From positions 62,001 through 126,000 of the forward strand of contig JACRPS010000008.1 in NCBI GenBank assembly GCA_016223085.1: a stretch of 64,000 nucleotides of DNA. Reading direction: 5' to 3'. This document shows, piece after piece, positions 1-8,671 of the stretch (position 1 is the first letter of the stretch; each line of letters begins with the position of its first letter). This DNA comes from Chloroflexota bacterium (GTDB taxonomy: Bacteria; Chloroflexota; Anaerolineae; Aggregatilineales; Phototrophicaceae). The translations under genes were made by a program, and so were the position numbers. The notes under the pieces are model-generated. The model did no database searches, was not told the origin of the DNA, and was given only the letters and a program-made list of their open reading frames with translations.

Positions 1-735
1 GTCCAGCAGGCGCAGGTAGATGGTAAAGCCGCGAAACAGTTCCAGAAACCCTTCCATGATCTCGCGGGCGCGGCGGCTCTGGACATACCAGTCCCACTCC
101 TTCACCAGTTCTTCCGGGTCACGGCGGCTGGTGGTCAGATACATCACGCGATATCTGAATTCGTCGCGCACGCCGCGCAGCGATTCAAAAAACTCCGGCG
201 GCAGATCGCGGAAGCCCTCAAATTCGTCAAACAGGAAGGCGATCTTCCAGTCCCGGTTCTGGCGCAGCACCTCGTAGACCGCTTCCTCAAGCTGGCGGAT
301 GCCGGTCTGTACCAGTAGCGGCTGGGTGTGGAACAGGTTGAGGTAATAGCCGGTGATGCGGTCGGCCAGGTCCGGCTGCCCGGGCGCAGGCGGCAGCAGT
401 TGTCCCCGGTCGTACAGTTCGGCGACAGCGCGGCGCAGGCGGCTAATCATGATCTCGTAGCCTGGCCAACTGGTACCGGCCATCTCCAGCGCCTGCTTTT
501 GCAGGTGAACCAGCTTGTGCGGGTCGAGGAACACCATGATGACGTTGGCCGCGCGGTATCTCTGTTTGATGCGCTCGTCCATGATGAAGTTCAGCAGGTT
601 GCTTTTGCCCACGCTGCCAATGCCCACCAGCGAGCAGGACTCGCCGCGCCGCAGCCACTTAAACACCTGGCTGGCGTCAGCTTCCTGGTAGGTTTCCGGC
701 AGCGGCTCCTGCGCGGCCATCGTTTGATCGGACAT
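1..735 (-). CDS. P-loop ATPase (STAND/AAA-like), C-terminus cut by window edge
   Basis: The first 245 codons are visible, running off the left edge. A Walker A loop GIGSVGKS lies at residues 38-45 and a Walker B strand IAFLFDEFEGF at about 165-175, so the protein binds and probably hydrolyses ATP. The layout resembles the stand-alone ATPase module of STAND-type proteins, which act as switches or scaffolds. What follows Walker B is not visible, so the partner domain is unknown. The start at 735 has an AGGAG 9-10 bases upstream; an in-frame ATG at 759 is possible but has no good ribosome site. It is transcribed divergently from the two-TM protein at 909, with a palindromic repeat (787-814) between them. 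Confidence 0.72.
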   Translation of the reverse strand, partial: MSDQTMAAQEPLPETYQEADASQVFKWLRRGESCSLVGIGSVGKSNLLNFIMDERIKQRYRAANVIMVFLDPHKLVHLQKQALEMAGTSWPGYEIMISRLRRAVAELYDRGQLLPPAPGQPDLADRITGYYLNLFHTQPLLVQTGIRQLEEAVYEVLRQNRDWKIAFLFDEFEGFRDLPPEFFESLRGVRDEFRYRVMYLTTSRRDPEELVKEWDWYVQSRRAREIMEGFLELFRGFTIYLRLLD

Positions 736-786
736 CGGTTCACGCTCCTGGTTAACCATCCTCAGCTATTGTACACGATGAGGCAT

Positions 787-814
787 GTAGGGACACGATA
801 TATCGTGTCCCTAC
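787..814. repeat. GTAGGG-family palindrome, TATCGTG core
   Basis: A perfect 28-base palindrome: GTAGGGACACGATA followed by its reverse complement. It lies between two divergent genes. Identical copies occur at 45943-45970 and 46447-46474, and a 24-base core copy at 12138-12161. There is no T-tract, so it is not a standard terminator. Confidence 0.9.
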
Positions 815-908
815 GGTGTAGGCAACGGCGTTCCCCGCAATCTTTGGGGTGCGCGGCGCTGAAATGCGCGCATAATAGAAACAGCACGGTGACATCAACG
901 GGACATGT

Positions 909-1589
909 ATGACGCTTAAAACAAAAGCCAAACGGGGCATCCGGCAGCAGGTCGGCCTGCTGGCCTACTTTTTCCCTTCCTTTTTTGCGTCCGGATTCGA
1001 TCTGGAGGCGCTGCTGCCACTGGAACAGGCCGGCAGCCGGCTGGAAGACCTGACGCGGGTACGCATGTCCAAAAGCGTACCGCTGGGGGAAAAGTTCTGG
1101 ATGACCGTGCTGTCGGATGATCGGACGGGCGGACCAACGACGATCAGCACCGCGCCGATTGCGGTCACGTTTGAGCCGGCAGACGCCGATACGCTGCGCT
1201 ACCGCCTCAACCTGCACGACGATCTGTTTCAGATCAACGTGCGCGGCACGCTCAAACGCTGGGAGCAGAACTCGACGGTGGTGCTGGGCAAAATCCAGTT
1301 TGACCTGCACTACACCGGCATCCTGATTAAAAGTTTCCTGTGGCTGGTGGCGGCGCTGGTTGCGGGCGGTTTCGTATTTCTGGCGCTGCGCTACCGCCTG
1401 AACGCGGCCTGGATGCTGTACGAGGTGGCGCGGCTGGAGGCGCTGCCGGCACTGCTGCTGGTGGCATGGCTGCTGGCGCTGGCGGCGGTGTGGGTGAACG
1501 ACGTGGTCTCCCCGGCCAACGCCCGCCGCTACCAGCTCGTCACGCGCATCGAAGACACGCTGCTGTTCCCCGGCATCGTCGGGAAATAA
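909..1589 (+). CDS. Hypothetical membrane protein with two C-terminal TM helices
   Basis: 226 residues, not recognised. Residues 1-136 are mostly soluble with alternating beta-like segments; two hydrophobic helices follow at about 138-160 and 178-198, separated by a short charged loop, and the C-terminus is hydrophilic. There is no cleavable signal peptide. It is followed after 30 bases by the LuxR-type regulator at 1620 on the same strand, so the two may be co-transcribed. Function cannot be assigned; the domain order would fit a membrane sensor or a subunit of a complex, but that is only a guess. Confidence 0.6.
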   Translation: MTLKTKAKRGIRQQVGLLAYFFPSFFASGFDLEALLPLEQAGSRLEDLTRVRMSKSVPLGEKFWMTVLSDDRTGGPTTISTAPIAVTFEPADADTLRYRLNLHDDLFQINVRGTLKRWEQNSTVVLGKIQFDLHYTGILIKSFLWLVAALVAGGFVFLALRYRLNAAWMLYEVARLEALPALLLVAWLLALAAVWVNDVVSPANARRYQLVTRIEDTLLFPGIVGK

Positions 1590-1619
1590 ACCTGGCGGCC
1601 TGGCGGTTAAAATACCACT

Positions 1620-2234
1620 ATGTCTGACCTAAACGTCCTCATCATCGGAGACAACCCGCTCGCCCGCATGGGGCTGGCGGCGCTGCTGGCCGGGCAGCCG
1701 GGGCTGATCGTCGTCGGGCAGACGTCTGGCGCGGACGACCTGCAAGCCGAAGTGGACCTGTACCAGCCAGACGTGATCGTGTGGGAGTGGGGCTGGAACA
1801 CGCCAGAACGCAGCGCCGACGCGCGCGACACGGGTGTGCCGGTGGTGGCGCTGCTGACGAACGCCGCGCAGGCCGCCGACTTGCGCGCCGCCGGGGTCAG
1901 CGGCTTCCTGCTGGGTGACACCGACGCCGAAACGCTGGCTGCCGCGATTATGGCCGCCGCGCAGGGGTTGGTGGTGGCCGCGCCGTCGCTGCTGGACGCG
2001 CTGCTGCCCACCGCCAGCGCCGCCGACGCGCCGGTCGAAGCCCTGACGCCGCGCGAACGCGAAGTGCTGCAACTGCTGGCGGAAGGGCTGCCCAACAAAA
2101 CCATTGCGGCGCGCCTGAACATCACCGACCACACGGTGAAATATCACGTCAACGCCATCATGGGCAAGCTGAACGCGCAGAGCCGCACCGACGCGGTGGT
2201 GAAGGCCACGCGGCTGGGATTGATTATTCTGTGA
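1620..2234 (+). CDS. NarL/LuxR-family response regulator with degenerate receiver
   Basis: 204 residues: N-terminal receiver-like domain (about 4-120) and a C-terminal LuxR helix-turn-helix (about 140-200, LTPREREVLQLLAEG then TDHTVKYHVNAIMGKL). DNA binding is well supported. The receiver is atypical: where the family has the phospho-accepting Asp after the third strand, this protein has Glu56 (VIVWEWGW), and the usual switch Lys near GVSGFLL is Gly. Glu can mimic phospho-Asp, so the protein may be constitutively active or respond to something else. No histidine kinase gene adjoins it. There is no clear Shine-Dalgarno; TAAAAT at 1608-1613 lies so close to the ATG that a leaderless message is possible. 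Confidence 0.88.
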   Translation: MSDLNVLIIGDNPLARMGLAALLAGQPGLIVVGQTSGADDLQAEVDLYQPDVIVWEWGWNTPERSADARDTGVPVVALLTNAAQAADLRAAGVSGFLLGDTDAETLAAAIMAAAQGLVVAAPSLLDALLPTASAADAPVEALTPREREVLQLLAEGLPNKTIAARLNITDHTVKYHVNAIMGKLNAQSRTDAVVKATRLGLIIL

Positions 2235-2250
2235 GAATTACCTCTTTGCG

Positions 2251-2892
2251 TCAGGCTTTTCCTGTGTTGTCTTCCACGCGCTGGAGGGCGGCCTGCAAGC
2301 GTAGTTGCTGAATCGTCGTGGTGAGGTCGCCGCGCGTACGTTCCAACACGCCACGCACGATGTCCGTCTGCCGCCGCAGCCCGCCGGTGATGGCGTCGGG
2401 AAAGTCGAACGTCACCAACTGGTCGTACACGTCGTCCATCCATTCCAGCAGGCGTTCGGCCTCGGCGGTGCCACCTTCCTCCCGCCGCAGGATGTCGAGG
2501 ATGAAGCGGCGCAGTTCGGTGGCCGCTTCCGCCAGGCCGTTAAGATACGTCGCCTGTTCCACCTCCAGCGATTCCGGCGTGGGCAGCGGCTCGTTACGGA
2601 TAATGGCGTAGGTGCAGAAAGCCTCGACCACTTCTTTCAGCGCGTCCTGACTGTAACCGGCGTGATACAGGTCGGGGTAGTCGGCAATGCCGGCGCGCAT
2701 CTCGTTGGCGGCGGAACGGGCGCTGGCGAGCTTCACTTCCGCGTTGGTCCATTCGCGGCGATGAATGGCGCGGATAGCCTCGGCGCAGTGACGAATCACT
2801 TCACGCGAACGGGCAATGGCGCTGTCGCGGGCAGCGTTTTTTAACTCAAACGTGGCGCGGATGCTGTCGGCGATGGTGTTCAGGTCATTCAT
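2251..2892 (-). CDS. Translin-family RNA-binding protein / putative RNase
   Basis: 213 residues, all-helical, matching the bacterial/archaeal translin family (COG2178). The family includes eukaryotic translin and TRAX, which form C3PO, an RNase that trims tRNA leaders and passenger siRNA strands. Glu87 and Glu90 (EVVEAF, E-x2-E) and Asp157 (VYDQL) are placed as the acidic RNase triad of TRAX is, judging from remembered family motifs. The start overlaps the end of the DUF3467 gene by 8 bases, which implies translational coupling. The pair is probably one operon transcribed leftward, converging on the LuxR-type regulator. Substrate RNA is unknown. Confidence 0.8.
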   Translation of the reverse strand: MNDLNTIADSIRATFELKNAARDSAIARSREVIRHCAEAIRAIHRREWTNAEVKLASARSAANEMRAGIADYPDLYHAGYSQDALKEVVEAFCTYAIIRNEPLPTPESLEVEQATYLNGLAEAATELRRFILDILRREEGGTAEAERLLEWMDDVYDQLVTFDFPDAITGGLRRQTDIVRGVLERTRGDLTTTIQQLRLQAALQRVEDNTGKA

Positions 2893-3220
2893 TATCCGGT
2901 TTTCCTTCGTCGGGTTTTATCGTGCCAAACAGTTGGTCGGCCAGCGAAGTCGGCTGCGGGGGGAGTTTGATTTCGCCATGTGCGGCCTCAAAGCGTTCGA
3001 GATTGGTGGTCAGCGCCTGCAAAAACAGCTTGGCGTTGGTGGGGGTCATCACCACGCGCGTCTGCACACGGGCGCGCGGGTCGTTCGGCGCGATCTGGAT
3101 GAAGTCCATCACGATCTCGCTGAATGTCTGCGCGATCACAACGGCGTTGGCGTACACACCGTTGAGATTAGCCGGGATTTCAAGCTGCAAGCGGCGCTGC
3201 GGCTGGGGTGGCTGCTGCAT
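2885..3220 (-). CDS. DUF3467 protein
   Basis: 111 residues of the small DUF3467 family, recognised from the central segment (VVIAQTFSEIVMDF ... ARVVMTP-like core, here RVQTRVVMTPTNAKLFLQALTTNLERFE). Function of the family is unknown. The N-terminus is Gln/Pro-rich. A strong GGAGG lies about 8 bases before the ATG at 3220. Its last codons overlap the translin start by 8 bases, suggesting a coupled expression ratio and perhaps a physical or functional link to the RNA-binding protein downstream. Confidence 0.8.
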   Translation of the reverse strand: MQQPPQPQRRLQLEIPANLNGVYANAVVIAQTFSEIVMDFIQIAPNDPRARVQTRVVMTPTNAKLFLQALTTNLERFEAAHGEIKLPPQPTSLADQLFGTIKPDEGKPDNE

Positions 3221-3301
3221 CGGGGGACCTCCAATCGGTTACGGGACAACGCTTCTGATTATAACACCCACCCCATACTTGTGGACGGCAGCCGGGGTTG
3301 C

Positions 3302-3310
3302 TGGTATAAT
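3302..3310 (+). promoter_or_regulatory. Extended -10 promoter for alkD-like gene
   Basis: TGGTATAAT is a perfect extended -10 element (TG-N-TATAAT) 34 bases upstream of the ATG at 3345. The best -35 candidate (TTGTGG, 3279-3284) is spaced 20 bases away, so the extended -10 is the main evidence. Confidence 0.5.
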
Positions 3311-3344
3311 TAGCTCATTTGTTCTCACAACCATAGGGGGGTAT

Positions 3345-4454
3345 ATGCCCGATGCGCTAAAGGACACGTTGTACCAGCGGCCACTGGTCGAAGACATGGC
3401 TGCCGTACTGGGTTCGATTGAGCCGTCGTTCGCGGCGGACGCTTTTCTTCGCCAGGTCTATGACGACGGCTGGGAAGGGCGCGCGCTCAAGGAACGAATG
3501 CGCCATATCACGCTTGCCCTGCGCGACCATCTGCCGCCGGATTATCGCGCCGCGCTGGCGGTGCTGACACAGGCCGCGCCCCGGCTGAACCGGCATGGTT
3601 TTCTGCTGCTGTCATTCTGCGACTTTGTGGAGCAGTACGGCCTGGATGATTGGGACGCCTCGCTGCCGGCGCTGGAACTGCTGACGCCGCTGATGAGCGC
3701 GGAATTTGCGGTGCGCCCGTTTATTGTCCGGGACACGCCGCGTATGATGGCGCAAATGCTGGTCTGGTCGCGCCACGAGAACGAACACGTGCGCCGCCTG
3801 TCCAGCGAGGGCTGCCGTCCTCGCCTGCCCTGGGCGATGGCACTACCGGACTTCAAACGTGACCCGTCACCGATTCTGCCGGTGCTGGAAAACCTGAAGG
3901 ATGACCCGTCCGAATTCGTACGCCGCAGCGTTGCCAACAATCTCAACGATATCGCCAAGGATAACCCAGAGGTGGTAATTGACGTGCTGCGGCGCTGGAA
4001 CGCTGATGCCAGCCCGGAACGCGGGTGGATTATACGCCGGGCACTGCGGACGCTGGTAAAGGCCGGCCATAACGAGGCGCTGGCGCTGCTCGGCTTCGAT
4101 GGTGGCGCGGCGGTATCGGTTAAAAATCTGACCTTAAGCGCGGACTCGGTGCGTTTTGGCGACGCGCTGGCGTTTTCGTTCGAGGTTGAATCGCTGGCCG
4201 ACGAGCCGCAAAAGCTGGTGGTGGATTACGTCGTCCACTTTCAGAAGGCCAATGGCGCGCTGGCGCCAAAGGTGTTTAAGCTGGCGCAGCGCAGCATCCA
4301 GCCGGGCGAAACGCTGCGCTTCCAGAAGCAGGTCAGTTTCAGGCCGATCAGCACCCGCGTGTATTACCCTGGCGAACATGCCCTGTCCCTGAAAATCAAC
4401 GGGCAGATGTACGAGGACAAACGCTTCACGCTGGTGATGGACGACGCGGGATAA
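3345..4454 (+). CDS. DNA alkylation repair protein, AlkD-like HEAT-repeat family
   Basis: 369 residues from the ATG at 3345, which follows a purine-rich GGGGGG stretch. An upstream in-frame extension exists but overlaps the divergent DUF3467 gene and reads as noise. Residues 1-250 form HEAT-like helical pairs with the motif RRLSSEGCRPRLPW typical of the COG4335 branch of AlkD-like alkylpurine DNA glycosylases. The C-terminal 110 residues are a beta-rich domain (KNLTLSADSVRFGDALAFSF) often attached in this branch. Likely role: excision of alkylated bases. A rho-independent terminator follows at 4495-4532. Confidence 0.82.
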   Translation: MPDALKDTLYQRPLVEDMAAVLGSIEPSFAADAFLRQVYDDGWEGRALKERMRHITLALRDHLPPDYRAALAVLTQAAPRLNRHGFLLLSFCDFVEQYGLDDWDASLPALELLTPLMSAEFAVRPFIVRDTPRMMAQMLVWSRHENEHVRRLSSEGCRPRLPWAMALPDFKRDPSPILPVLENLKDDPSEFVRRSVANNLNDIAKDNPEVVIDVLRRWNADASPERGWIIRRALRTLVKAGHNEALALLGFDGGAAVSVKNLTLSADSVRFGDALAFSFEVESLADEPQKLVVDYVVHFQKANGALAPKVFKLAQRSIQPGETLRFQKQVSFRPISTRVYYPGEHALSLKINGQMYEDKRFTLVMDDAG

Positions 4455-4494
4455 ACGGAGTCCTGGCTCGGGGGGCAGTACTGGTTCATGCAGC

Positions 4495-4532
4495 AGCGTT
4501 TGAGTGTCTTTCGGGCGCTCAAACGCTTTTTT
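4495..4532 (+). terminator. Rho-independent terminator after alkD-like gene
   Basis: AGCGTTTGAG (4495-4504) pairs perfectly with CTCAAACGCT (4518-4527) across a 13-base loop and runs into six T residues. It lies 40 bases after the alkD-like stop codon. Confidence 0.75.
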
Positions 4533-4736
4533 GTGCAGAAATGACAGGTCAGGAACATTACCGGGAATTCAATTGGTGCTAAAATTAAGAAAAACATTCT
4601 TTGGCCGGTAGCAGCCAGACGTTCGCTCATCCTGTCTGATCTTCGTCGTACCCTCGTTTCAGTCAGCCCGCCACAGCGTTAGAGCTGCGCCGTCCAGTCG
4701 AGCCAGGATTGACCCATTAAACTAAAAGGAGTTTTT

Positions 4737-7472
4737 ATGTATAGACGATGGTCTTTTTTGCGGACGATTGCCATTCTGCTTTTCCTGACTGTGCCCCTCA
4801 CTATCGCCGCCCAATCCGAAGAGGCAACCGCAGAACCCACCAGCCCGCCGGAAATCATTCCCACGCTAACCCCCATCCCACCGCCAACAGAGACACCAAC
4901 CGCTACACCGGAACCAACCCTCACCGAAACGCCCATACCGGCAGTCACTCCTGAAGTGACCGCCTCGCTCGAACCGACAGCAAGCGAACCCCCGCCGGCA
5001 ACGCTCATCGTACCGGCGACCGAAACACCGCCTGAGTCGGAAGCGACCGAAGCGCCGGCGGCGGACAGCGCGCCGGTTGTGGTACCGGCGGCCATGTGTG
5101 ACCCGAATGCAGCGATAGTCCGAGCGCCGCTGCCTTCCAACGAGGGGGCAGGTCTTGAAGCCGTGTCTGCTGATGGACGTTATGTTGTGCTGTCCAAGTA
5201 TGTTCGGACCGACTGGTACGGCTCGACCTACGAGTTCATTCTGGACTTCTACCTGTACGACCGCCTCACCTGCCAGACGGCGCTGCTGCCGAACTATCCC
5301 CGCGATCTGCCGCTAGTCTATTTCCCCGGACGAACCTCAGCCGACGGGCGGTTTGTAGTGGGTAGTGTGAATACGGGGCGCCTGTTCCAGGTGGAGGACT
5401 TTACACGTCTCATCAAGGATGTTTTTGTCCTGGATCGCCAGACCGGACAGGAAACGATTGTTTCTGTTGCCGCCAACGGCGGTTTATCCGATGACTCCTC
5501 CGGCAAAGCGATGATTTCGGCTGATGGCCGCTATATCGTTTATGAATCGCAGGCGGACAATCTGGTGCTGAATCCGCCACCGTATTGTATAGGGGAACAG
5601 GGTGATCCTCCGGTACATTGTCCGGTCATTCTGGTTTATGACCGCCAGACCGGGCAAAACACCCGAGTTCTTCAATCGTCCGGTCCAAGTGGTTCCAATC
5701 GTTATGAGGATAACAACTTTGTCAGCCTGGACGATTTTTCCGCCAATGGGCAGCGAATTGCCTACTCCCGATCGGATGACTGCTTGATGGCCTGTACTTA
5801 TGGCCTAATCTATGATCTGCCGAGCGGAACGATTACCGATTTACCCGTTAACCTCGATGGGGACGGGTTGTATGAATTTTTCACCAATCTGCGCATTTCC
5901 GGTGATGGCCGGTATGTCGCCTATGTCTATAATCCATCCACCGGTACGCCCGGCAGTTTTGACCAGGTGATCGTTTATGATTCGGTCACCGGACAGTATG
6001 AATATGTCTCGGCAGCGCCTAACCGGGCATTAGGCAACGCTCACTCTGGCAGCGTGTCCCTGTCGCTGGACGGGCGCTATCTCGCTTTTAGCTCGGATGC
6101 CAGCAACCTGGTCAGCGGCGACACCAATAACGTACGGGATGTATTTGTTTACGATCGGCAGACCCACCGCAATACCCGGGTGTCTGTTGGTGCAGGTGGG
6201 GCGCAGGCCAACGGCGTGTCTGGAAACAGAGTCGCTATTTCCGGCGATGGACAGTACGTCGCCTTTGAGTCGGAGGCTTCCAATCTCGTCGCCGACGATA
6301 CCAACGGGGTGGGGGATGTCTTTCTGGCAAAAGTCGTTTTCCCGCCGCTGTCACAACCCCCGCTGCCACAGTCACCGACCCTGATCGCGCCAACCTCCGG
6401 CACGCTGACCAATAGCACCAGCCTGACTTTTTCCTGGACTGCCGCGCCCAACGCGGAATACTATCGCCTGCTCATTGACGATGACCGTGACTTTAGTTCG
6501 CCGGTCGAAGCGGCGCACGTGTTTGGCCTGAGCTACACCTCAACCAGCCTGTTTGATCACCAGTTGTACTGGCGGGTGGAGGCGATCAACAGTGCAGGCA
6601 TCGCACGCAGCGCCATCTGGTACTTCACGATTGATACCACTCCGCCTGCCGCGCCGGCGCTCCGCTACCCGCTGAATAACAGTGTCATCACGATGGCGCG
6701 ACCGTCGTTTAGCTGGCTGGCCGTGCCGACTGCCAACCGCTACCGGCTCCAGATCGCCCGTGACGCGGCATTTATGCTGATTTTGAGCGATACGGACACG
6801 GATTTGCTGGCAGCGGCGCCGGTGACGCTGCGGCAGGGGTATTACTACTGGCGCGTGCAGGCGCGGGATGCTGCCGGCAACTGGGGAACTTTCAGCGAAG
6901 TACGCGGCTTTGAACTCAATATCCTGCGTTCCCCGGCCCAGCGCACCGATGTCAGCACTCAGCGGCCCACCTTCCAGTGGTACGCCTATCCGGGGGCGCG
7001 GGCCTACCAGCTTCAGGTGGATGATTCAATGACGTTTGACAGCCCGATTGTCAACCAGACGATACACCATCTGCAAACGAGTTTTCAGCCGGCAGCTCTG
7101 CCCTACGGGCAGTATTACTGGCGGGTGAACGTGGATACGGGTGGTGGTTTTGTCCCGTCGCCGGTGTTCTGGGAGGTCGCCATCCGGGTCATCGGGTTGA
7201 ACGCGCCGGTGCTAACTGCACCGCTGAATGGCGCGGTGGTCACCAGTCCCGTTACGCTGAGCTGGAACGCGGTCAGCGGCGGCGAAACCTATGAGTTCAT
7301 CATAGACAATGACCCAACCTTTTATTCGCCGGAAGCCCGCTATGTTGACTCGCCCAGCGGGACCAGCATCTTTCTGCCGCCCGGGCGCTATTACTGGAAG
7401 GTACGCGCCTGGAACGCGGCAAACCAGCCGGGCGCGTGGAGCGTGCCGCGCTCGTTTACCGTCAGTTCGTAA
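4737..7472 (+). CDS. Secreted beta-propeller protein with four Fn3-like domains
   Basis: 911 residues. A signal peptide (1-25, MYRRWSFLRTIAILLFLTVP) is followed by a Thr/Pro/Glu-rich linker (about 28-115), then a TolB/PD40-like beta-propeller with repeated S-x-DGRYV-type blades (for example SADGRYVVLS, SADGRYIVYE, SGDGRYVAYV, LDGRYLAFSS). The last 370 residues hold four repeats of a fibronectin-III-like domain, each with a W-x-x-x-P/G core (FSWTAAPNAEYYRL, FSWLAVPTANRYRL, FQWYAYPGARAYQL, LSWNAVSGGETYEF). No catalytic motif is visible; an extracellular binding or structural role is likely. An AAAGGAG site sits 6 bases before the ATG. Confidence 0.85.
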   Translation: MYRRWSFLRTIAILLFLTVPLTIAAQSEEATAEPTSPPEIIPTLTPIPPPTETPTATPEPTLTETPIPAVTPEVTASLEPTASEPPPATLIVPATETPPESEATEAPAADSAPVVVPAAMCDPNAAIVRAPLPSNEGAGLEAVSADGRYVVLSKYVRTDWYGSTYEFILDFYLYDRLTCQTALLPNYPRDLPLVYFPGRTSADGRFVVGSVNTGRLFQVEDFTRLIKDVFVLDRQTGQETIVSVAANGGLSDDSSGKAMISADGRYIVYESQADNLVLNPPPYCIGEQGDPPVHCPVILVYDRQTGQNTRVLQSSGPSGSNRYEDNNFVSLDDFSANGQRIAYSRSDDCLMACTYGLIYDLPSGTITDLPVNLDGDGLYEFFTNLRISGDGRYVAYVYNPSTGTPGSFDQVIVYDSVTGQYEYVSAAPNRALGNAHSGSVSLSLDGRYLAFSSDASNLVSGDTNNVRDVFVYDRQTHRNTRVSVGAGGAQANGVSGNRVAISGDGQYVAFESEASNLVADDTNGVGDVFLAKVVFPPLSQPPLPQSPTLIAPTSGTLTNSTSLTFSWTAAPNAEYYRLLIDDDRDFSSPVEAAHVFGLSYTSTSLFDHQLYWRVEAINSAGIARSAIWYFTIDTTPPAAPALRYPLNNSVITMARPSFSWLAVPTANRYRLQIARDAAFMLILSDTDTDLLAAAPVTLRQGYYYWRVQARDAAGNWGTFSEVRGFELNILRSPAQRTDVSTQRPTFQWYAYPGARAYQLQVDDSMTFDSPIVNQTIHHLQTSFQPAALPYGQYYWRVNVDTGGGFVPSPVFWEVAIRVIGLNAPVLTAPLNGAVVTSPVTLSWNAVSGGETYEFIIDNDPTFYSPEARYVDSPSGTSIFLPPGRYYWKVRAWNAANQPGAWSVPRSFTVSS

Positions 7473-7494
7473 CCCGGTGGCATAACACGGGGCA

Positions 7495-7516
7495 GGGACA
7501 CGGCGCGCCGTGTCCC
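7495..7516. repeat. GTAGGG-family palindrome, GGCGCGCC core
   Basis: GGGACACGGCG followed by its reverse complement, a perfect 22-base palindrome in the gap between the convergent propeller and ssb genes. It shares the GGGACACG arm with 787-814 but has a different centre. Confidence 0.85.
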
Positions 7517-7534
7517 ATTTCCGCTGACAATTCG

Positions 7535-7954
7535 TTAAAACGGAATGTCGTCAACATTGCCGGACTGCGGTGGTGGCGCGAAGTCTTCGTAACCGCCGTT
7601 ACCGCTGCCACCCTCGCGGTCGGCCCGGCTGCCCAGGAAGCGAACATCGCGCGCCCGCAGGTCGAGGCTGGCGGCGGGCTGGCCGCTTTTGTCGGTGTAG
7701 GCGCGCGCTTCCACCGTCCCGACCACCATCACCTGCCGGCCCTTTTCAAGATACTGGTTGCAAATCTCCCCCAGCCGCCCCCAAGCCGAGACGCGATACC
7801 AGGTGGTTTTTTCGCGCCGTTCATTGGTGCTGCTATCCGTCCACGACTCCGACACGGCGACGCTGAAGTCACAGACAGCCGTTCCACTTTGCAGATACCG
7901 TAATTCCGGGTTGCGCCCCACGTTGCCGATGATGATCGTCTGGTGCCAAGCCAT
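7535..7954 (-). CDS. ssb: Single-stranded DNA-binding protein
   Basis: 139 residues. The OB-fold occupies about 1-105 (TIIIGNVGRNPELRY, FSVAV, TTWYRVSAWG), followed by a Gly-rich linker and the acidic DDIPF tip that binds replication and repair partners. It binds single-stranded DNA as a tetramer in replication, recombination and repair. GAGGAG lies about 9 bases upstream of the ATG. It is not in the usual rpsF-ssb-rpsR operon, so it may be a second copy or this lineage's only one; the window cannot decide. Confidence 0.93.
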   Translation of the reverse strand: MAWHQTIIIGNVGRNPELRYLQSGTAVCDFSVAVSESWTDSSTNERREKTTWYRVSAWGRLGEICNQYLEKGRQVMVVGTVEARAYTDKSGQPAASLDLRARDVRFLGSRADREGGSGNGGYEDFAPPPQSGNVDDIPF

Positions 7955-8227
7955 GCTGTTCGCTCCTCGCGTGATACGAATTTGCCGGACTAGGAATTAT
8001 CCTAACACAAAGACCGCTTTTAAACTGACGAGCGGCGTTTCAGTTCGGTTGGAAAGCCAATATACTGCGATTAGAACACATATTCTATCACACAACGATT
8101 GTCCTGCCTAGAGTTAAAACCGTAAATTCACATTTAGTTGACGCAAAATTCAGATAGCAACAAGTAACAATTATCAATTAATGATCTAAACTGAAGATGG
8201 GCAGCATAAAGGTGATAACAGATCCAT

Positions 8228-8611
8228 ATGGCACAAATTCTCGTTCTCGATGACAATGCGGACATCGTTTCCCTGCTGCGAATGGTGCTGGAGCAGCGTG
8301 GCTACCAGGTCATGACCGGGCGCAACGGACGCGAAGGCGTGACACTGCTGGGACAAACGCCCTACAAACCGGATGTGATTATCTGCAATTTTCTGATGCC
8401 GCTGATGGATGGCATGACCTTCCTCGACACAGTGCGGCAGGAGGAAGATTGGGCATCCATTCCGGTGGTGATGCTGACAGCGCTCTCCTCCCAGGATTAC
8501 CGCGATGCCGCCTTTGAACACGGCGCGACCGCCTTTTTGTCCAAGCCCTTCCGCCTAGAAGACCTGAACGCCACGCTCCGCAGCCTGGGCATCTCGCCGA
8601 CGATCAACTGA
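8228..8611 (+). CDS. Single-domain receiver lacking the acceptor Asp
   Basis: 127 residues, a CheY-like stand-alone receiver. Acidic residues after the first strand (LDDN, 8-9), the Thr after strand 4 (VVMLTALSS) and the Lys of FLSKPF are kept, but the phosphorylation site is Asn54 (DVIICNFLMPLMDG) instead of Asp. It therefore probably cannot be phosphorylated normally and may work as a constitutive or ligand-driven interaction module. No output domain and no kinase adjoin it. The upstream 270 bases are AT-rich compared with the surroundings but show no convincing promoter. Confidence 0.85.
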   Translation: MAQILVLDDNADIVSLLRMVLEQRGYQVMTGRNGREGVTLLGQTPYKPDVIICNFLMPLMDGMTFLDTVRQEEDWASIPVVMLTALSSQDYRDAAFEHGATAFLSKPFRLEDLNATLRSLGISPTIN

Positions 8612-8626
8612 TAGAACCGTCACCTC

Positions 8627-8649
8627 GCAGGGGCGCGCCGCGCCCCTGC
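8627..8649. repeat. GTAGGG-type palindrome variant
   Basis: GCAGGGGCG and CGCCCCTGC form a 9-base stem with a 5-base loop between the converging receiver and gatB genes. It has no T-tract on either side. Confidence 0.7.
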
Positions 8650-8671
8650 AACCCAACCGTTTCTGTCCAGT

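Noticed and set aside
787-814. Rho-independent terminator
   Set aside because: No T-tract on either side and it lies between divergent genes; better explained as a repeat-family member.
328-912. 194-codon open frame on the plus strand
   Set aside because: It is the antisense shadow of the ATPase gene and then runs through the palindrome; no coherent protein features.
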